From positions 1-40,672 of the forward strand of contig JAFLSR010000017.1 of the NCBI GenBank assembly GCA_022510845.1: a stretch of DNA of 40,672 nt, in the 5' to 3' direction. This DNA comes from Treponema sp. (lineage in GTDB: Bacteria > Spirochaetota > Spirochaetia > Treponematales > Treponemataceae). Positions 24,528-32,744 of this stretch are shown piece after piece. The position numbers and the translations under genes were made by a program. The notes below the pieces were generated by a model. The model did not search any database. It saw only the letters and a program-made list of their open reading frames with translations, and was not told where the DNA came from. Within the stretch, counting starts at the first letter, position 1; every line of letters begins with the position of its first letter.

Positions 24528-25283
24528 ATGGAGTATCTTTCTCTTGGAAAAACGAATTTGATGGTAAGCCGCGTCGGGTTCGGCGCGATGAGTCTCGAAG
24601 AAATTGACACGGAAGAAAACGCCGTCGCTTTGGTTCACAAGGCGTATGATGCGGGCGTGAATTTTTTCGACATATCGCATTCGGCGCGGGAAAGCGAAAA
24701 ACGTTTGGGCGCGTGCCTCTACGGAATCCGGCACAACATCGTGCTTGCAACGAAGGCGTGCGTGTTGGACGCGCGTGATTTGGAAGAGTTTTTGGATGAG
24801 TCGCTTTCCGCGCTTCGCACAGATTGCATCGATTTGTTTCAATATGAAACCGATGAAAAGAGTATCGTTGCGTTTGACGAAATTGCCGCGCAGATGGAAA
24901 GGCTCATGGAGCGCGGAAAAATCCGCCACTTCGGGCTTACCACTGAAGATTATGAAATCGCATCGCGCGCGCTTGATTCGGGTGTGTTCGCTTCGATTCA
25001 AATTCCGTTCAATATGCTCGTGGTAAAAAAAGTTGAACAACTCGTAAAAAAGGCGCAGGAAAGCGAGATTGGATTTGTCGCGATGAAGCCGCTTTATGGC
25101 GGCCTAGTCAGAAACATTCCGCTCGCGCTTGGCTTTTTGTATCAATATGAAAATGTCGTTCCGCTTTGGGGCGTTCGCAACATTGAAGAACTGAATCAGA
25201 TTTTGTACTTCAACGCGCACCCTCCTTTGGTGGACGAGCAGTTCAAGTCCGAAGTTGAGCACATCCGCGCCTTTTTCAATTAG
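24528..25283 (+). CDS. Aldo/keto reductase-like protein lacking canonical catalytic Tyr and His
   Basis: 251 residues, shorter than the usual 300 or more. The (beta/alpha)8 pattern of the family is clear: LGKTNLMVSRVGFGAMSL, DAGVNFFD, SEKRLG, IVLATKA, RGKIRHFGLTTE and VPLWGVRN. Of the catalytic tetrad Asp48 and Lys76 are present, but the Tyr position (in the usual DTAxxYGxSE) reads Ala53 in DISHSARESE, and the His position reads Glu107 in DLFQYETD. Normal NADPH-dependent carbonyl reduction is therefore doubtful. It may be a divergent reductase or a regulatory or binding protein with the same fold. It lies between glyS and fmt, with array copy D after it. Confidence 0.75.
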   Translation: MEYLSLGKTNLMVSRVGFGAMSLEEIDTEENAVALVHKAYDAGVNFFDISHSARESEKRLGACLYGIRHNIVLATKACVLDARDLEEFLDESLSALRTDCIDLFQYETDEKSIVAFDEIAAQMERLMERGKIRHFGLTTEDYEIASRALDSGVFASIQIPFNMLVVKKVEQLVKKAQESEIGFVAMKPLYGGLVRNIPLALGFLYQYENVVPLWGVRNIEELNQILYFNAHPPLVDEQFKSEVEHIRAFFN

Positions 25284-25290
25284 TTCTTTA

Positions 25291-25397
25291 TTTTTTAACA
25301 GTGAAGAAAGTGTCAACTTTCAAACTGTTAAAAAAGTGATTTTGCAACGAAGCGAAAATCGCAGTGAATAAGCGAGAATTTCGCTTCGCAGAAATTC
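25291..25397 (+). repeat. Modular hairpin array, copy D
   Basis: H1 is TTTTTTAACAGT (25291-25302) with ACTGTTAAAAAA (25324-25335) and inner GAAAGT/ACTTTC. H2 is GATTTT/AAAATC (25338-25360) with loop gcaacgaagcg. The linker GCAGTGAATAAGCGAG (25361-25376) leads to H3 GAATTTC/GAAATTC (25376-25397). It fills the gap between the aldo/keto reductase-like gene and the fmt ribosome site. Confidence 0.88.
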
Positions 25398-25408
25398 GGG
25401 AGAAAAAC

Positions 25409-26404
25409 ATGGCGATGAAAATTCTTTATGCAGGAAGTCCCGAAGCGTCCGCGCGTACTTTGGAAATCTTGCTTGAGCGTTCCCAAGGCGTTTACGAAAT
25501 CGCGGGCGTTCTCACCAATCCGCCGAGCGCGAAAGGCAGGAAAAAAGATTTGCTTCCCACCGCAGTGGGAGCGTTCGCCCAAGAAAAAGACATTCCTGTC
25601 TACGCGGTGCAAAAATTGGATGCGGATTTTCGCGAAGTGATTTCCGCGCAAAAATTCGACATTTTGGTATGTTTCGCATACGGAAAAATTTTCGGACCAA
25701 AATTCCTTTCGCTTTTTAAAATCGGCGGAATGAATTTGCACCCCTCCCTTTTGCCGAAGTATCGAGGTCCTACCCCCATTCCCGCCGCGATTTTGAACAT
25801 GGACAAAGAAACCGCCGTTACCGTTCAAACGCTTTCGCTCGGAATGGACGAAGGCGAAATTTTGGCGCAAAAAAAAATCGCGCTTGATTTTACGGAAACT
25901 GCCGATTCGCTTTTGGAAGAAAGCGCAGTCATCGGAGGTGAATTGCTCGATGGCGTTTTGCGCGAATGCGCGAAGTTGGAAACACTGCCAAGAGGAACGC
26001 CTCAGCAAGGCGATGCTTCTTACACGAAAATAATTTCGCGCGAAGACACTTTGATAAATTGGAACGAAAGCGCACAAAAAATTTCAGCCTTTGTTCGTGC
26101 ATACACAAGCGAAGGCGGCGCGTTCACTCGAATCGGTTCAGCCGAAGGCGAAACTTTGAAAATTTTAAAATGCGTTCCTTTTGACGAAGATGAAATTGCA
26201 AGCAAAAAAATTGCCTTGCCGGAAAATTTTTCCGAAATGAAAAACGGCACTGTCACAGCGGCGGACAAACAAAACGGAATTTTCATAAAATGCGGCAAAG
26301 GCGTTTTGTGCGTGACGCAGCTTCAACGCCAACAACGCAACGCGATGAATTACAAAGACTTTTTGAACGGAAACAAAAACTTCATCGGCACTACATTGTT
26401 CTAA
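25409..26404 (+). CDS. fmt: Methionyl-tRNA formyltransferase
   Basis: 331 residues from the ATG at 25409, chosen because GGGAG lies just upstream. The in-frame GTG at 25364 lies inside the repeat array and is rejected. The N-terminal formyl-folate domain has ILYAGSPE, the catalytic Asn/His of NLHPSLLPKYRGPTPI and the Asp in MDEGEIL, and the C-terminal OB-like domain covers about residue 210 onwards. It formylates Met on initiator tRNA using 10-formyl-THF, the step reversed by def. It ends in a convergent terminator. Confidence 0.94.
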   Translation: MAMKILYAGSPEASARTLEILLERSQGVYEIAGVLTNPPSAKGRKKDLLPTAVGAFAQEKDIPVYAVQKLDADFREVISAQKFDILVCFAYGKIFGPKFLSLFKIGGMNLHPSLLPKYRGPTPIPAAILNMDKETAVTVQTLSLGMDEGEILAQKKIALDFTETADSLLEESAVIGGELLDGVLRECAKLETLPRGTPQQGDASYTKIISREDTLINWNESAQKISAFVRAYTSEGGAFTRIGSAEGETLKILKCVPFDEDEIASKKIALPENFSEMKNGTVTAADKQNGIFIKCGKGVLCVTQLQRQQRNAMNYKDFLNGNKNFIGTTLF

Positions 26405-26463
26405 AAAATTCGAGATAAAGAAATGTTACAATCTGCAAGTGTTTAAAATTGCAGGATTCTAAG

Positions 26464-26496
26464 CATACCCCATACAGGTATAGGGTATGTTATTTT
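26464..26496 (+). terminator. Rho-independent terminator of fmt
   Basis: Arms CATACCCCATAC (26464-26475) and GTATAGGGTATG (26478-26489) with one mismatch, followed by a T-rich stretch. The stem closely resembles the terminator at 9827-9849. Confidence 0.75.
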
Positions 26497-26545
26497 ATTA
26501 ACACCACGCATCTTTAAAAATTGATGTCGTTCTCGCAAAACTGTC

Positions 26546-26947
26546 TCATTGCAACAAAGTTTGTGCACGCGAAATTATGCGCGTTACTATCTCATCGTTC
26601 AATTCTTCGAAGTTCGCGTCAATGACTTCCAAACGCTCGTAAAGTTTTTTGAGCAAGTCTTCCACAAACGAAAGTTTTTCACGAGAATTCAATGTGTAAT
26701 AAATTTGCGTTCCTTCTTTGCGCGACTCGATTATTTTTGCCGCTTTCAGAACTTTGATGTGATGGGAAATGGCAGGACGCGAAAGGCGCGTTTTTTCGGA
26801 AAGTTCCGTAACATTCTTTCCGCGCGAGCCTGCGTAAAAAAGTTTGAGCAAAATAAAAAGTCTCTCGGAATCTGCCATTGCCTGAAAAACTGGAATGTAT
26901 TCATTCGCCTTATTAAAAATTTCCAGAATAGCATCTTCTTGATTCAT
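26546..26947 (-). CDS. ArsR-type winged-helix regulator
   Basis: 133 residues from the ATG at 26947; the frame is open to 27118, but that part runs through a repeat array. GGAAGG lies just before this ATG. The winged helix has the ArsR pattern: MADSERLFILLKLFYAG, NVTELSEKTRLSRPAISHHIKVLKAAKIIESRKEGTQ, then a beta wing with IYYTLN. A C-terminal helical extension (about 40 residues) may help dimerise. No CxC metal site is visible in the recognition region, so a metal signal is not indicated. It lies downstream of the envelope gene set on the same strand and may control it. Confidence 0.85.
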   Translation of the reverse strand: MNQEDAILEIFNKANEYIPVFQAMADSERLFILLKLFYAGSRGKNVTELSEKTRLSRPAISHHIKVLKAAKIIESRKEGTQIYYTLNSREKLSFVEDLLKKLYERLEVIDANFEELNDEIVTRIISRAQTLLQ

Positions 26948-26975
26948 AAACCTTCCGATTAAACTCGGCATCGCA

Positions 26976-27116
26976 GAAAACTTCAGTTTTCGAGAATGAC
27001 GAGTTTCGCCCGTGTTAAGCAACTTGCTGAAATGCGGGCAGTAAATAAGCGAGTTTTTGTAAAACAAAAACTCGGAGTTAAAATCAACCACGCTATTTTT
27101 GTGGCTGATTTTAAAC
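26976..27116 (+). repeat. Modular hairpin array, copy E
   Basis: H1 GAAAACT/AGTTTTC (26976-26991), H2 GCCCG/CGGGC (27008-27039), linker GCAGTAAATAAGCGAG (27038-27053), H3 CGAGTTTTT/AAAAACTCG (27050-27074) and H4 (27077-27091 with 27101-27116). It lies between the ArsR gene start and the stop of the DUF1302-like gene. Confidence 0.85.
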
Positions 27117-27128
27117 ATCCTTCGATTT

Positions 27129-28571
27129 TTAAAACGAATAAGTTACGCTCAACTGAATGAAACTATTGTCGAGCCAGCCTTCAAATTCGCTGTCGCCATC
27201 GTCGCCAAAATTATGGATGAACAAGCCAGAAAGCCGCGCCTTCCATTCATCGCGGATTTTGTACGAAACTTCTGGCATCAAAACCAAATCGCGCCGCTCA
27301 AATCCGTAAATGGCTTTTATCATGGCTTCGACTTTTTCGTAGTAGAACGTGTCTTTGAGTTGCACGACAATCTTGTTGTTGCTGTAGCAGCCAGTCGGAT
27401 CGTAGTCTGTATCAAGTTGCTTGTACCCACCCTTGGCAATCATTGTATCAGAAATCTTGTCCTTTTTCAAGACAAAATTTCCTGTTCCCTGGACATTCAA
27501 ATTCAAGTTGTGAAGCGGAATGCCCACGTCGAATCCTGCCAAATATGAAATGCTGTTGTTGTGAACCCACGGGTCATCGCCAGCCACATCTTTGGTGAGA
27601 TTGTAGGCGAGTTCTGCGCGCAAAGTAAACGGACCTGCCGCCGCCTGCGCATCCAATCCGAACACTTGGAGTTTGTCATATTCCAAAGTCGGAACTGAGG
27701 CAGGTTGACCTTTAAGGAATGGCAAAAATGGCGACATATTCGCGCTCACTTGCTTGTAGTGCCCGTTATAGTATGAAACGCCCACGTCCACCATGCCTAT
27801 CGAAAAATTGCCATAAAAGCCGAATTGTCCATATTTAAGGCGGTTCGTGTTCGGGTACAGATTGTCTTGAAGTTCTAGCATTTTGAGAAGACCTGCTCCG
27901 CTAACCGAGTCAGCCGTAGCAAAACTTCCCATCACTTGATTCGTCAACTTATTCACTTTGGCAGGAACCCAGCGTCCGTCTTCGGCATAAACTTCGCCGC
28001 GCATTATGGGCGTCCAAATTCCTTCCAAGCGGAAAATGGACGGCGCGTTGTATTGCACTCGGAACATATATTCGCCTGCGCGTCTGTCCAAATAATCGGG
28101 AATCAAAAAATCGGTGTAGTCGTTTGCGTTGAAATTGTCCACCACATGAAGTTTGTCGCCCTTTCCCCAAACCACTTTCATTTTTCCCGCGCTCAAAACG
28201 AAGTCGCCCAAAAACAAATCCGCGCGGAATTCATCGAGGATATCGATTTGATTGTGAAGCAAAGTGCGCTCCGAAAGATTTATCCGCGCGTTGAAATTCG
28301 TGGAAGAGCCTTCATAGTCCAAACCGAGTTTCAGTTCGGGAATGGCGCGCACTTCGGTTTTTCCCGCGCTTTCGCCATCAAAATAAATTCTTCCGCCCAA
28401 ACTCGCGTCGCCTGAAATTTTGAATTTGTCCCAAAATCCTCCCGCGCTTTTTTCGCTGGAATTCGAAGAGGAACCATCGCCCCAATCGTCATCCCAGTCT
28501 TGCGCGAAAATCTGCGCCATGGAAAAAAGTGCGACCAAGAAAATCAAGAAAAATCTTTTTGCAGTTCTCAT
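27129..28571 (-). CDS. DUF1302-like outer-membrane beta-barrel protein
   Basis: 480 residues with a signal peptide (1-23, ending IFAQ). The mature N-terminus is an acidic Trp/Gly/Ser linker (DWDDDWGDGSSSNSS). The rest is alternating beta strands, including LFLGDFVLSAGKMKVVWGKGDKLHVVD and NANDYTDFLIPDYLDRR, the DUF1302 hallmark (LxxGRQxVxWGxxD then DY). It ends in SVTYSF with the C-terminal Phe typical of barrels inserted by BamA. GGAG precedes the ATG. Upstream on the same strand are a LolA-like protein and an RND/MMPL exporter, so it is probably the outer-membrane channel or acceptor of a lipid or hydrophobic-substrate transport route. Confidence 0.75.
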   Translation of the reverse strand: MRTAKRFFLIFLVALFSMAQIFAQDWDDDWGDGSSSNSSEKSAGGFWDKFKISGDASLGGRIYFDGESAGKTEVRAIPELKLGLDYEGSSTNFNARINLSERTLLHNQIDILDEFRADLFLGDFVLSAGKMKVVWGKGDKLHVVDNFNANDYTDFLIPDYLDRRAGEYMFRVQYNAPSIFRLEGIWTPIMRGEVYAEDGRWVPAKVNKLTNQVMGSFATADSVSGAGLLKMLELQDNLYPNTNRLKYGQFGFYGNFSIGMVDVGVSYYNGHYKQVSANMSPFLPFLKGQPASVPTLEYDKLQVFGLDAQAAAGPFTLRAELAYNLTKDVAGDDPWVHNNSISYLAGFDVGIPLHNLNLNVQGTGNFVLKKDKISDTMIAKGGYKQLDTDYDPTGCYSNNKIVVQLKDTFYYEKVEAMIKAIYGFERRDLVLMPEVSYKIRDEWKARLSGLFIHNFGDDGDSEFEGWLDNSFIQLSVTYSF

Positions 28572-28590
28572 TTTTTCTCCGAATTAAATT

Positions 28591-28689
28591 CGAGTTTTTT
28601 CAAAACTCGTGTATTTACTGCTGTTTCTCACTTCGTTGCAAAACCGCGTTTCCAACATTTTCAAAAATTGAAATTTTCGAAAATGTCGG
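28591..28689 (-). repeat. Modular hairpin array, copy F
   Basis: Read on the minus strand: H1 ACATTTTC/GAAAATGT (28679-28686 and 28655-28662), a degraded H2 with conserved loop gcaacgaagtga (28628-28639), linker GCAGTAAATACACGAG (28606-28621) and H3 CGAGTTTT/AAAACTCG (28591-28609). It fills the gap between the DUF1302-like gene start and the LolA-like stop. Confidence 0.72.
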
Positions 28690-28704
28690 AAAATTAAGGA
28701 ACTT

Positions 28705-29502
28705 TTATTTTGCCACTTTTCCGTTCTGCAAAAATCCTTTTGAAAAATACGCAGGATTTATCGGCTCGTCAAATTTGAGGCGCTCTTCGCTCATTACAAG
28801 GCGAGTTTTGTGTCCTGTTTCAAAATTCGTCATCTCGTTTTCCAACGGCGTGGGATAGCCTTTGATGACTTTGAGATTTTTCACTTCGAGCGTCTTGCAA
28901 ACTTTGCCGCTTTTTTTGCTGTACATTTCCACATACACCGGAACCCAAGTGTCCTTGTCCACCCAAGAAATGCGGTAGGCGTATTGGCTACTCTTTGCAT
29001 CCTTCGGAGTGGACTTCACTTTGGCGCAATTTTTAAACTGACCTTTCGCCTCGGTCTCGGCAAGAAGTTCGTGCGTGTCCTCGTCAACTTCGCGAGTTGA
29101 CATATCGTCGTAAGTGGCGTCGCTTCCCATAAACGAGCTGCTTCCTTCGCTCGCGGCTACAGGACGAACCGTGCCCAAACTCGGCAAGAAAATGAATTTC
29201 GTGTCGGCTTTTCCGCCGCCATTTTCCTGCTGGCTGAATCGAGTGCCTTTCACGCTAGCGGGGCTGTTGAACTGCATCACCATCGTGGAAAGGCCATTTT
29301 CATTTTTGCCCCATTCATCGATGACGCGCGTTTCACTCGCGCCGCTTTTTTCAATCAAAATCATCTGCACTTGCGCGCGAGTAAATTTTGGTTTTGCAAC
29401 ATTGTCCGCGTTTTGCATGACAGTGCGTCCGTCCAAAGCGAACGCCGCACAACCTACCGCCAATGCGCTGAGCACGGCAACAATTTTCTTTGTAATTTTC
29501 AT
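28705..29502 (-). CDS. LolA-like outer-membrane lipoprotein-sorting protein
   Basis: 265 residues with a signal peptide (1-22, ending AFA). The sequence fits the LolA_like family that accompanies MMPL exporters: RVIDEWGKNENGLSTMVMQF, SPASVKGTRF, FIFLPSLGTVRPVAASEGSSSFMGSDATYDDMS and a C-terminal KVIKGYPTPLENEMTNFETGHKT. Such proteins are periplasmic half-barrels that carry lipid or lipid-anchored cargo. AGGAG lies six bases before the ATG. It sits between the RND exporter (120 bases upstream) and the outer-membrane barrel. A general lipoprotein-sorting role like true LolA is less likely. Confidence 0.82.
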   Translation of the reverse strand: MKITKKIVAVLSALAVGCAAFALDGRTVMQNADNVAKPKFTRAQVQMILIEKSGASETRVIDEWGKNENGLSTMVMQFNSPASVKGTRFSQQENGGGKADTKFIFLPSLGTVRPVAASEGSSSFMGSDATYDDMSTREVDEDTHELLAETEAKGQFKNCAKVKSTPKDAKSSQYAYRISWVDKDTWVPVYVEMYSKKSGKVCKTLEVKNLKVIKGYPTPLENEMTNFETGHKTRLVMSEERLKFDEPINPAYFSKGFLQNGKVAK

Positions 29503-29622
29503 TTTCTTCTCCTGTAAACAAAATTATTTTTTATGGCGCGGAACAAAAATTCCGCACACATACTTTTACACATAGAACTATGACTTACACAAACCAATGC
29601 GTTTTGCTTGCAGTCAATTTTT

Positions 29623-32355
29623 TCACTTTCCTTCTTCTGCGCGTTCCTCTTTTGAGTGCATGAATTTCGGGTCGAACGCATTCAAAATTCCAGGAATCGC
29701 CGTCATCGCCAAAAACGAACTTGAGAACATCACTATGGCGACAAGGATTCCTATGCATCGCAAAATCGCGAATTTCGAAAGTGCCAAAACCAAAAATCCA
29801 AAGCCCACAGCAAGCGCGTTCGTTACGATGCCGTGTCCAGCCACCGCAAAAGTTTTGAGCGTTACGTTCTCCACATTGCGATCGACTTCGCGCAAAGCCT
29901 TGTAACTTTCCATAAAGTGAATCGTGTAGTCGATGCCCACGCCAATCGCAACCGAAGCGATGATGCTCGTCACCAAATCCAAATGGATTCCGGAAAATCC
30001 CATCATCATAAAATTCAAAATGATTGTGAACGCGAGCGGAATCGCGCCGATTATTCCAGCCACCGGCGACTTGAATGAAATTGCGATAATTACGAAAACC
30101 ATCGCTATCGAAAAAATGATGCTCGTTAATTGGCTCGAAATCACCATCTCGCTCATCGCAAGTTCCATTTCGCCGTTGCCTGTCGCTTTGATTGTGTAGC
30201 CTTCGGGGAAACGGGTGGCGGCAAACTCCTCGGCATCGCGAATGATTCTCTTCGTTTTTTCGGTGCTGTGGGTGCGCATTTGCACTTGCATTCGAATCGA
30301 CTTCGGAGCAAGTTGGTCGTCGCTGAATCGGTCGAGAGAGCCTGAATACAAAAGCAAATATTGGCTCACAAGATTCGCCAAGCCCTGATTGTCCGCGGCC
30401 GGATATTTTTCCAAATCATAGGGCGTTTCATAATAAGCAAGACCGTTGTAGTTCAAAGCCTTTTGCAATTCGGCAGCCATTCCCTGCACGGTAGCATTTT
30501 TTCCGCCCGCGGCCGTGTATGCGTCCGCGAAAAGTTTGAGTGCTTCCTGCACGGTGATTTGACTTTGCAGCATTTTCGCGTATTCGATGTTCGGGTCAAC
30601 CCAATCACTTTTCGCGGTGCTTTCCGAGGCAACTTCATCGGAATCGCCCCAATCATCTTCGCCCCAGTCGTCGGAATCTCCCCAGTCATCCCAACTGTCT
30701 TCTGCAAAATCACCGCCGAAATCCGCGCTTTCATTTTCCACGGAACCCAACATCGGAACATGCATCACTTGGTTCATTCGCTTTATGAAAGTCGTGAACG
30801 AAACCACTTTTCCGATTTCCGTATATTTTTCATCGAGATAGAATTGCAAGTCGTCCACCGCTTTGAGGATTTCGGGCTTCGTCATATCTCCACTTTCCTG
30901 CCCCGAAACAACAAAGTAAATCGAATTCGTTCCAGCGAAATTCTCGTTTACATATTTTATGTCTTTGCGGAATTTGCTGTTTGCGGGAAAGTAATTCACA
31001 AGCGAAGTGTCAATCACAAGTTTGCTCACTCCCCATGCCGAACACGCGACAAGCACAATCGCAAAAATCGAAAGGCGCACCCTCGTTCCTGTGAAAAAAT
31101 GATACACATTGTAGAGCGTCTTTCCGTTCGCTTCTTCCAAAGAAGTGCCGCCGTGTCGTTCAAGTTCGTGCTCCAAAGTGCTCTTCAATTTTGCAGAGAT
31201 TCTTCCGCCGCGCTTTTTTCCCACCTGCGAAAGCGGAGTGATGCAAAGCATAGCCGGAACAAACGTTATCGAAAGAATCAGCGAAAACGCGATTCCCAAG
31301 GCAGTGAAAACCGCGAAACTTTTCAGCGGAACAAGCGGACTTGTCACAAGCGAGATGAAGCCTGCAATCGTCGTGACCGCCGCAAGCATTACGGCAACCC
31401 ACACATCTTTCAGTCCCGCGCAAATCGCGTCAAGATGCTTTTCCTTTGTCATCTCGCCTTCGACTTTTTCAAGAAAGGCATAGTAGTGCGTCATAACATG
31501 AATGCCATACGCGCTTCCGCACGCTATCAACGCCACGGGAATAACGCTTCCCACAATCGTGAACGTGATTTTGAAAATTGCCATAAGTCCGCAAGTCCAA
31601 ACCGTGGACATCAAAACCGTGGCAAGCGGCAAAAGCGTTCCCGAAATCGTATGGAACGAAAGGTAAAGCGAAACCAAAACCACAAGCGCGACCAGCGGAA
31701 TCAGCCGAAACAAATCGCTTATCATGTATTGCGTGGCGTTGTCGCTCAAAACAGGATCGCCAAAAAACCGCACGTCAAGATTGTGCCCTTCGATTTCCTC
31801 GTAGGCAATTTCGCGGATTTTATTCAAAAGCGCAATTTGATCCCTTGGGTTCAAAGAAGGATTCACGGTGGTGGCAACTTGCGCGGCGGTGAAAGTATCG
31901 TCAACAATCACGCGGTTGTACATATCTTGCCAATCAACGATTTTTTCTTTTATCGATTTCATATCGTCGGCAGTGCCCGCATAATCGTCGTCCAAAATTT
32001 TTCCTGCGGCAAGCCCTCCGTCCAACGAATACACAAAATCGATGTTCGTAATCGAATCCACCGACTCAATTCCTTCAAGATTTTCCACGCGCTCAGAAAT
32101 GTTCCGAATCACATCGATGTATTCCGAAGTCAGAATCGTGGACTTGTCGTTCGCCTCAAGCGAAATGCCAATCGACACCATGCTTCCGAACTGCTCTTCG
32201 GTTTGAATGAGCCGCCTGTAGGAATCGCTGTGATGCGGCATATACACGCGCAAATTGTTTTCGATGAAAATCGAAGCAAGCGGCAGAGCCAGCGCGACCG
32301 TAATCGCGATGCAAACAAAAATAATCAGTTTTGGATGCTTGAGAAAATTTCTCAT
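29623..32355 (-). CDS. RND-superfamily MMPL exporter
   Basis: 910 residues in two similar halves, each with one helix, a large periplasmic loop and five helices (about 215-375 and 735-890). VGIDYTIHFMESY (806-818) and ACGSAYGIHVMTHYYAF (278-294) are the MMPL/HpnN-type repeats with the charged residues of TM4/TM10. The second periplasmic loop contains an acidic Asp/Trp/Gly segment (about 544-575). GAGG precedes the ATG. RND/MMPL proteins use the proton gradient to move lipids or other hydrophobic molecules out of the inner membrane. With the two downstream genes it forms a likely trans-envelope lipid route; the cargo is unknown. Confidence 0.88.
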   Translation of the reverse strand: MRNFLKHPKLIIFVCIAITVALALPLASIFIENNLRVYMPHHSDSYRRLIQTEEQFGSMVSIGISLEANDKSTILTSEYIDVIRNISERVENLEGIESVDSITNIDFVYSLDGGLAAGKILDDDYAGTADDMKSIKEKIVDWQDMYNRVIVDDTFTAAQVATTVNPSLNPRDQIALLNKIREIAYEEIEGHNLDVRFFGDPVLSDNATQYMISDLFRLIPLVALVVLVSLYLSFHTISGTLLPLATVLMSTVWTCGLMAIFKITFTIVGSVIPVALIACGSAYGIHVMTHYYAFLEKVEGEMTKEKHLDAICAGLKDVWVAVMLAAVTTIAGFISLVTSPLVPLKSFAVFTALGIAFSLILSITFVPAMLCITPLSQVGKKRGGRISAKLKSTLEHELERHGGTSLEEANGKTLYNVYHFFTGTRVRLSIFAIVLVACSAWGVSKLVIDTSLVNYFPANSKFRKDIKYVNENFAGTNSIYFVVSGQESGDMTKPEILKAVDDLQFYLDEKYTEIGKVVSFTTFIKRMNQVMHVPMLGSVENESADFGGDFAEDSWDDWGDSDDWGEDDWGDSDEVASESTAKSDWVDPNIEYAKMLQSQITVQEALKLFADAYTAAGGKNATVQGMAAELQKALNYNGLAYYETPYDLEKYPAADNQGLANLVSQYLLLYSGSLDRFSDDQLAPKSIRMQVQMRTHSTEKTKRIIRDAEEFAATRFPEGYTIKATGNGEMELAMSEMVISSQLTSIIFSIAMVFVIIAISFKSPVAGIIGAIPLAFTIILNFMMMGFSGIHLDLVTSIIASVAIGVGIDYTIHFMESYKALREVDRNVENVTLKTFAVAGHGIVTNALAVGFGFLVLALSKFAILRCIGILVAIVMFSSSFLAMTAIPGILNAFDPKFMHSKEERAEEGK

Positions 32356-32744
32356 AAAAAACCTCGCAAAATCATTCGTTTATTCGTTTAATCTCTTAAA
32401 CCAATACATACTTTAACAAATTTCAAAATTTTTGTAAATAGGAATTCAAAAAAATTTGATAAAAAAAATCGCAGTTAGAATCAATTCCGCATTTTACAGG
32501 AGGGGGAAGTCTCCCCCTCGCTTCAAAGACAAGTCGCTCCCAAAATGCCACTGCAAGCAGCGTCATTTTCTTCGCTTTGTTGCCTTTTCCGCTACCCCCT
32601 CTGTATGCACGGCATAAGCCGTGCTATCAACGCCCCCCGCGATGTTTGCGAAGAAAAACTCGAAACAAAAATTGCGCTGCAAATTTTCAAATAAACCTCG
32701 GCGGCGACTTGTCGCGTTCTCGTTTTAGCGGCGGTTTCAAAAAT
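32356..32744. other. Gap between the phosphoesterase and RND genes
   Basis: No gene is supported. The 389 bases hold a possible RND promoter (32410-32438), a perfect 8-base hairpin GAGGGGGA/TCCCCCTC (32499-32518) and a perfect 7-base hairpin GCACGGC/GCCGTGC (32607-32624). The segment from about 32495 to 32650 is GC-rich compared with its surroundings and may be a repeat of a different type from the hairpin arrays. Confidence 0.6.
32410..32438 (-). promoter_or_regulatory. Possible promoter of the RND-LolA-barrel operon
   Basis: On the minus strand TTTACA (32433-32438), a 17-base spacer and TAAAGT (32410-32415), about 50 bases before the RND start codon. Confidence 0.4.

Noticed and set aside
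25364..25408. GTG start for fmt at 25364
   Set aside because: This part lies inside array copy D, while the ATG at 25409 has GGGAG in place and begins the normal Fmt N-terminus.
30361..32391. A 676-codon open frame on the plus strand opposite the RND gene
   Set aside because: It is the mirror of a strongly coding frame. It is rich in Arg, His and Asn, shows no family motif, and the minus-strand protein has clear MMPL signatures.
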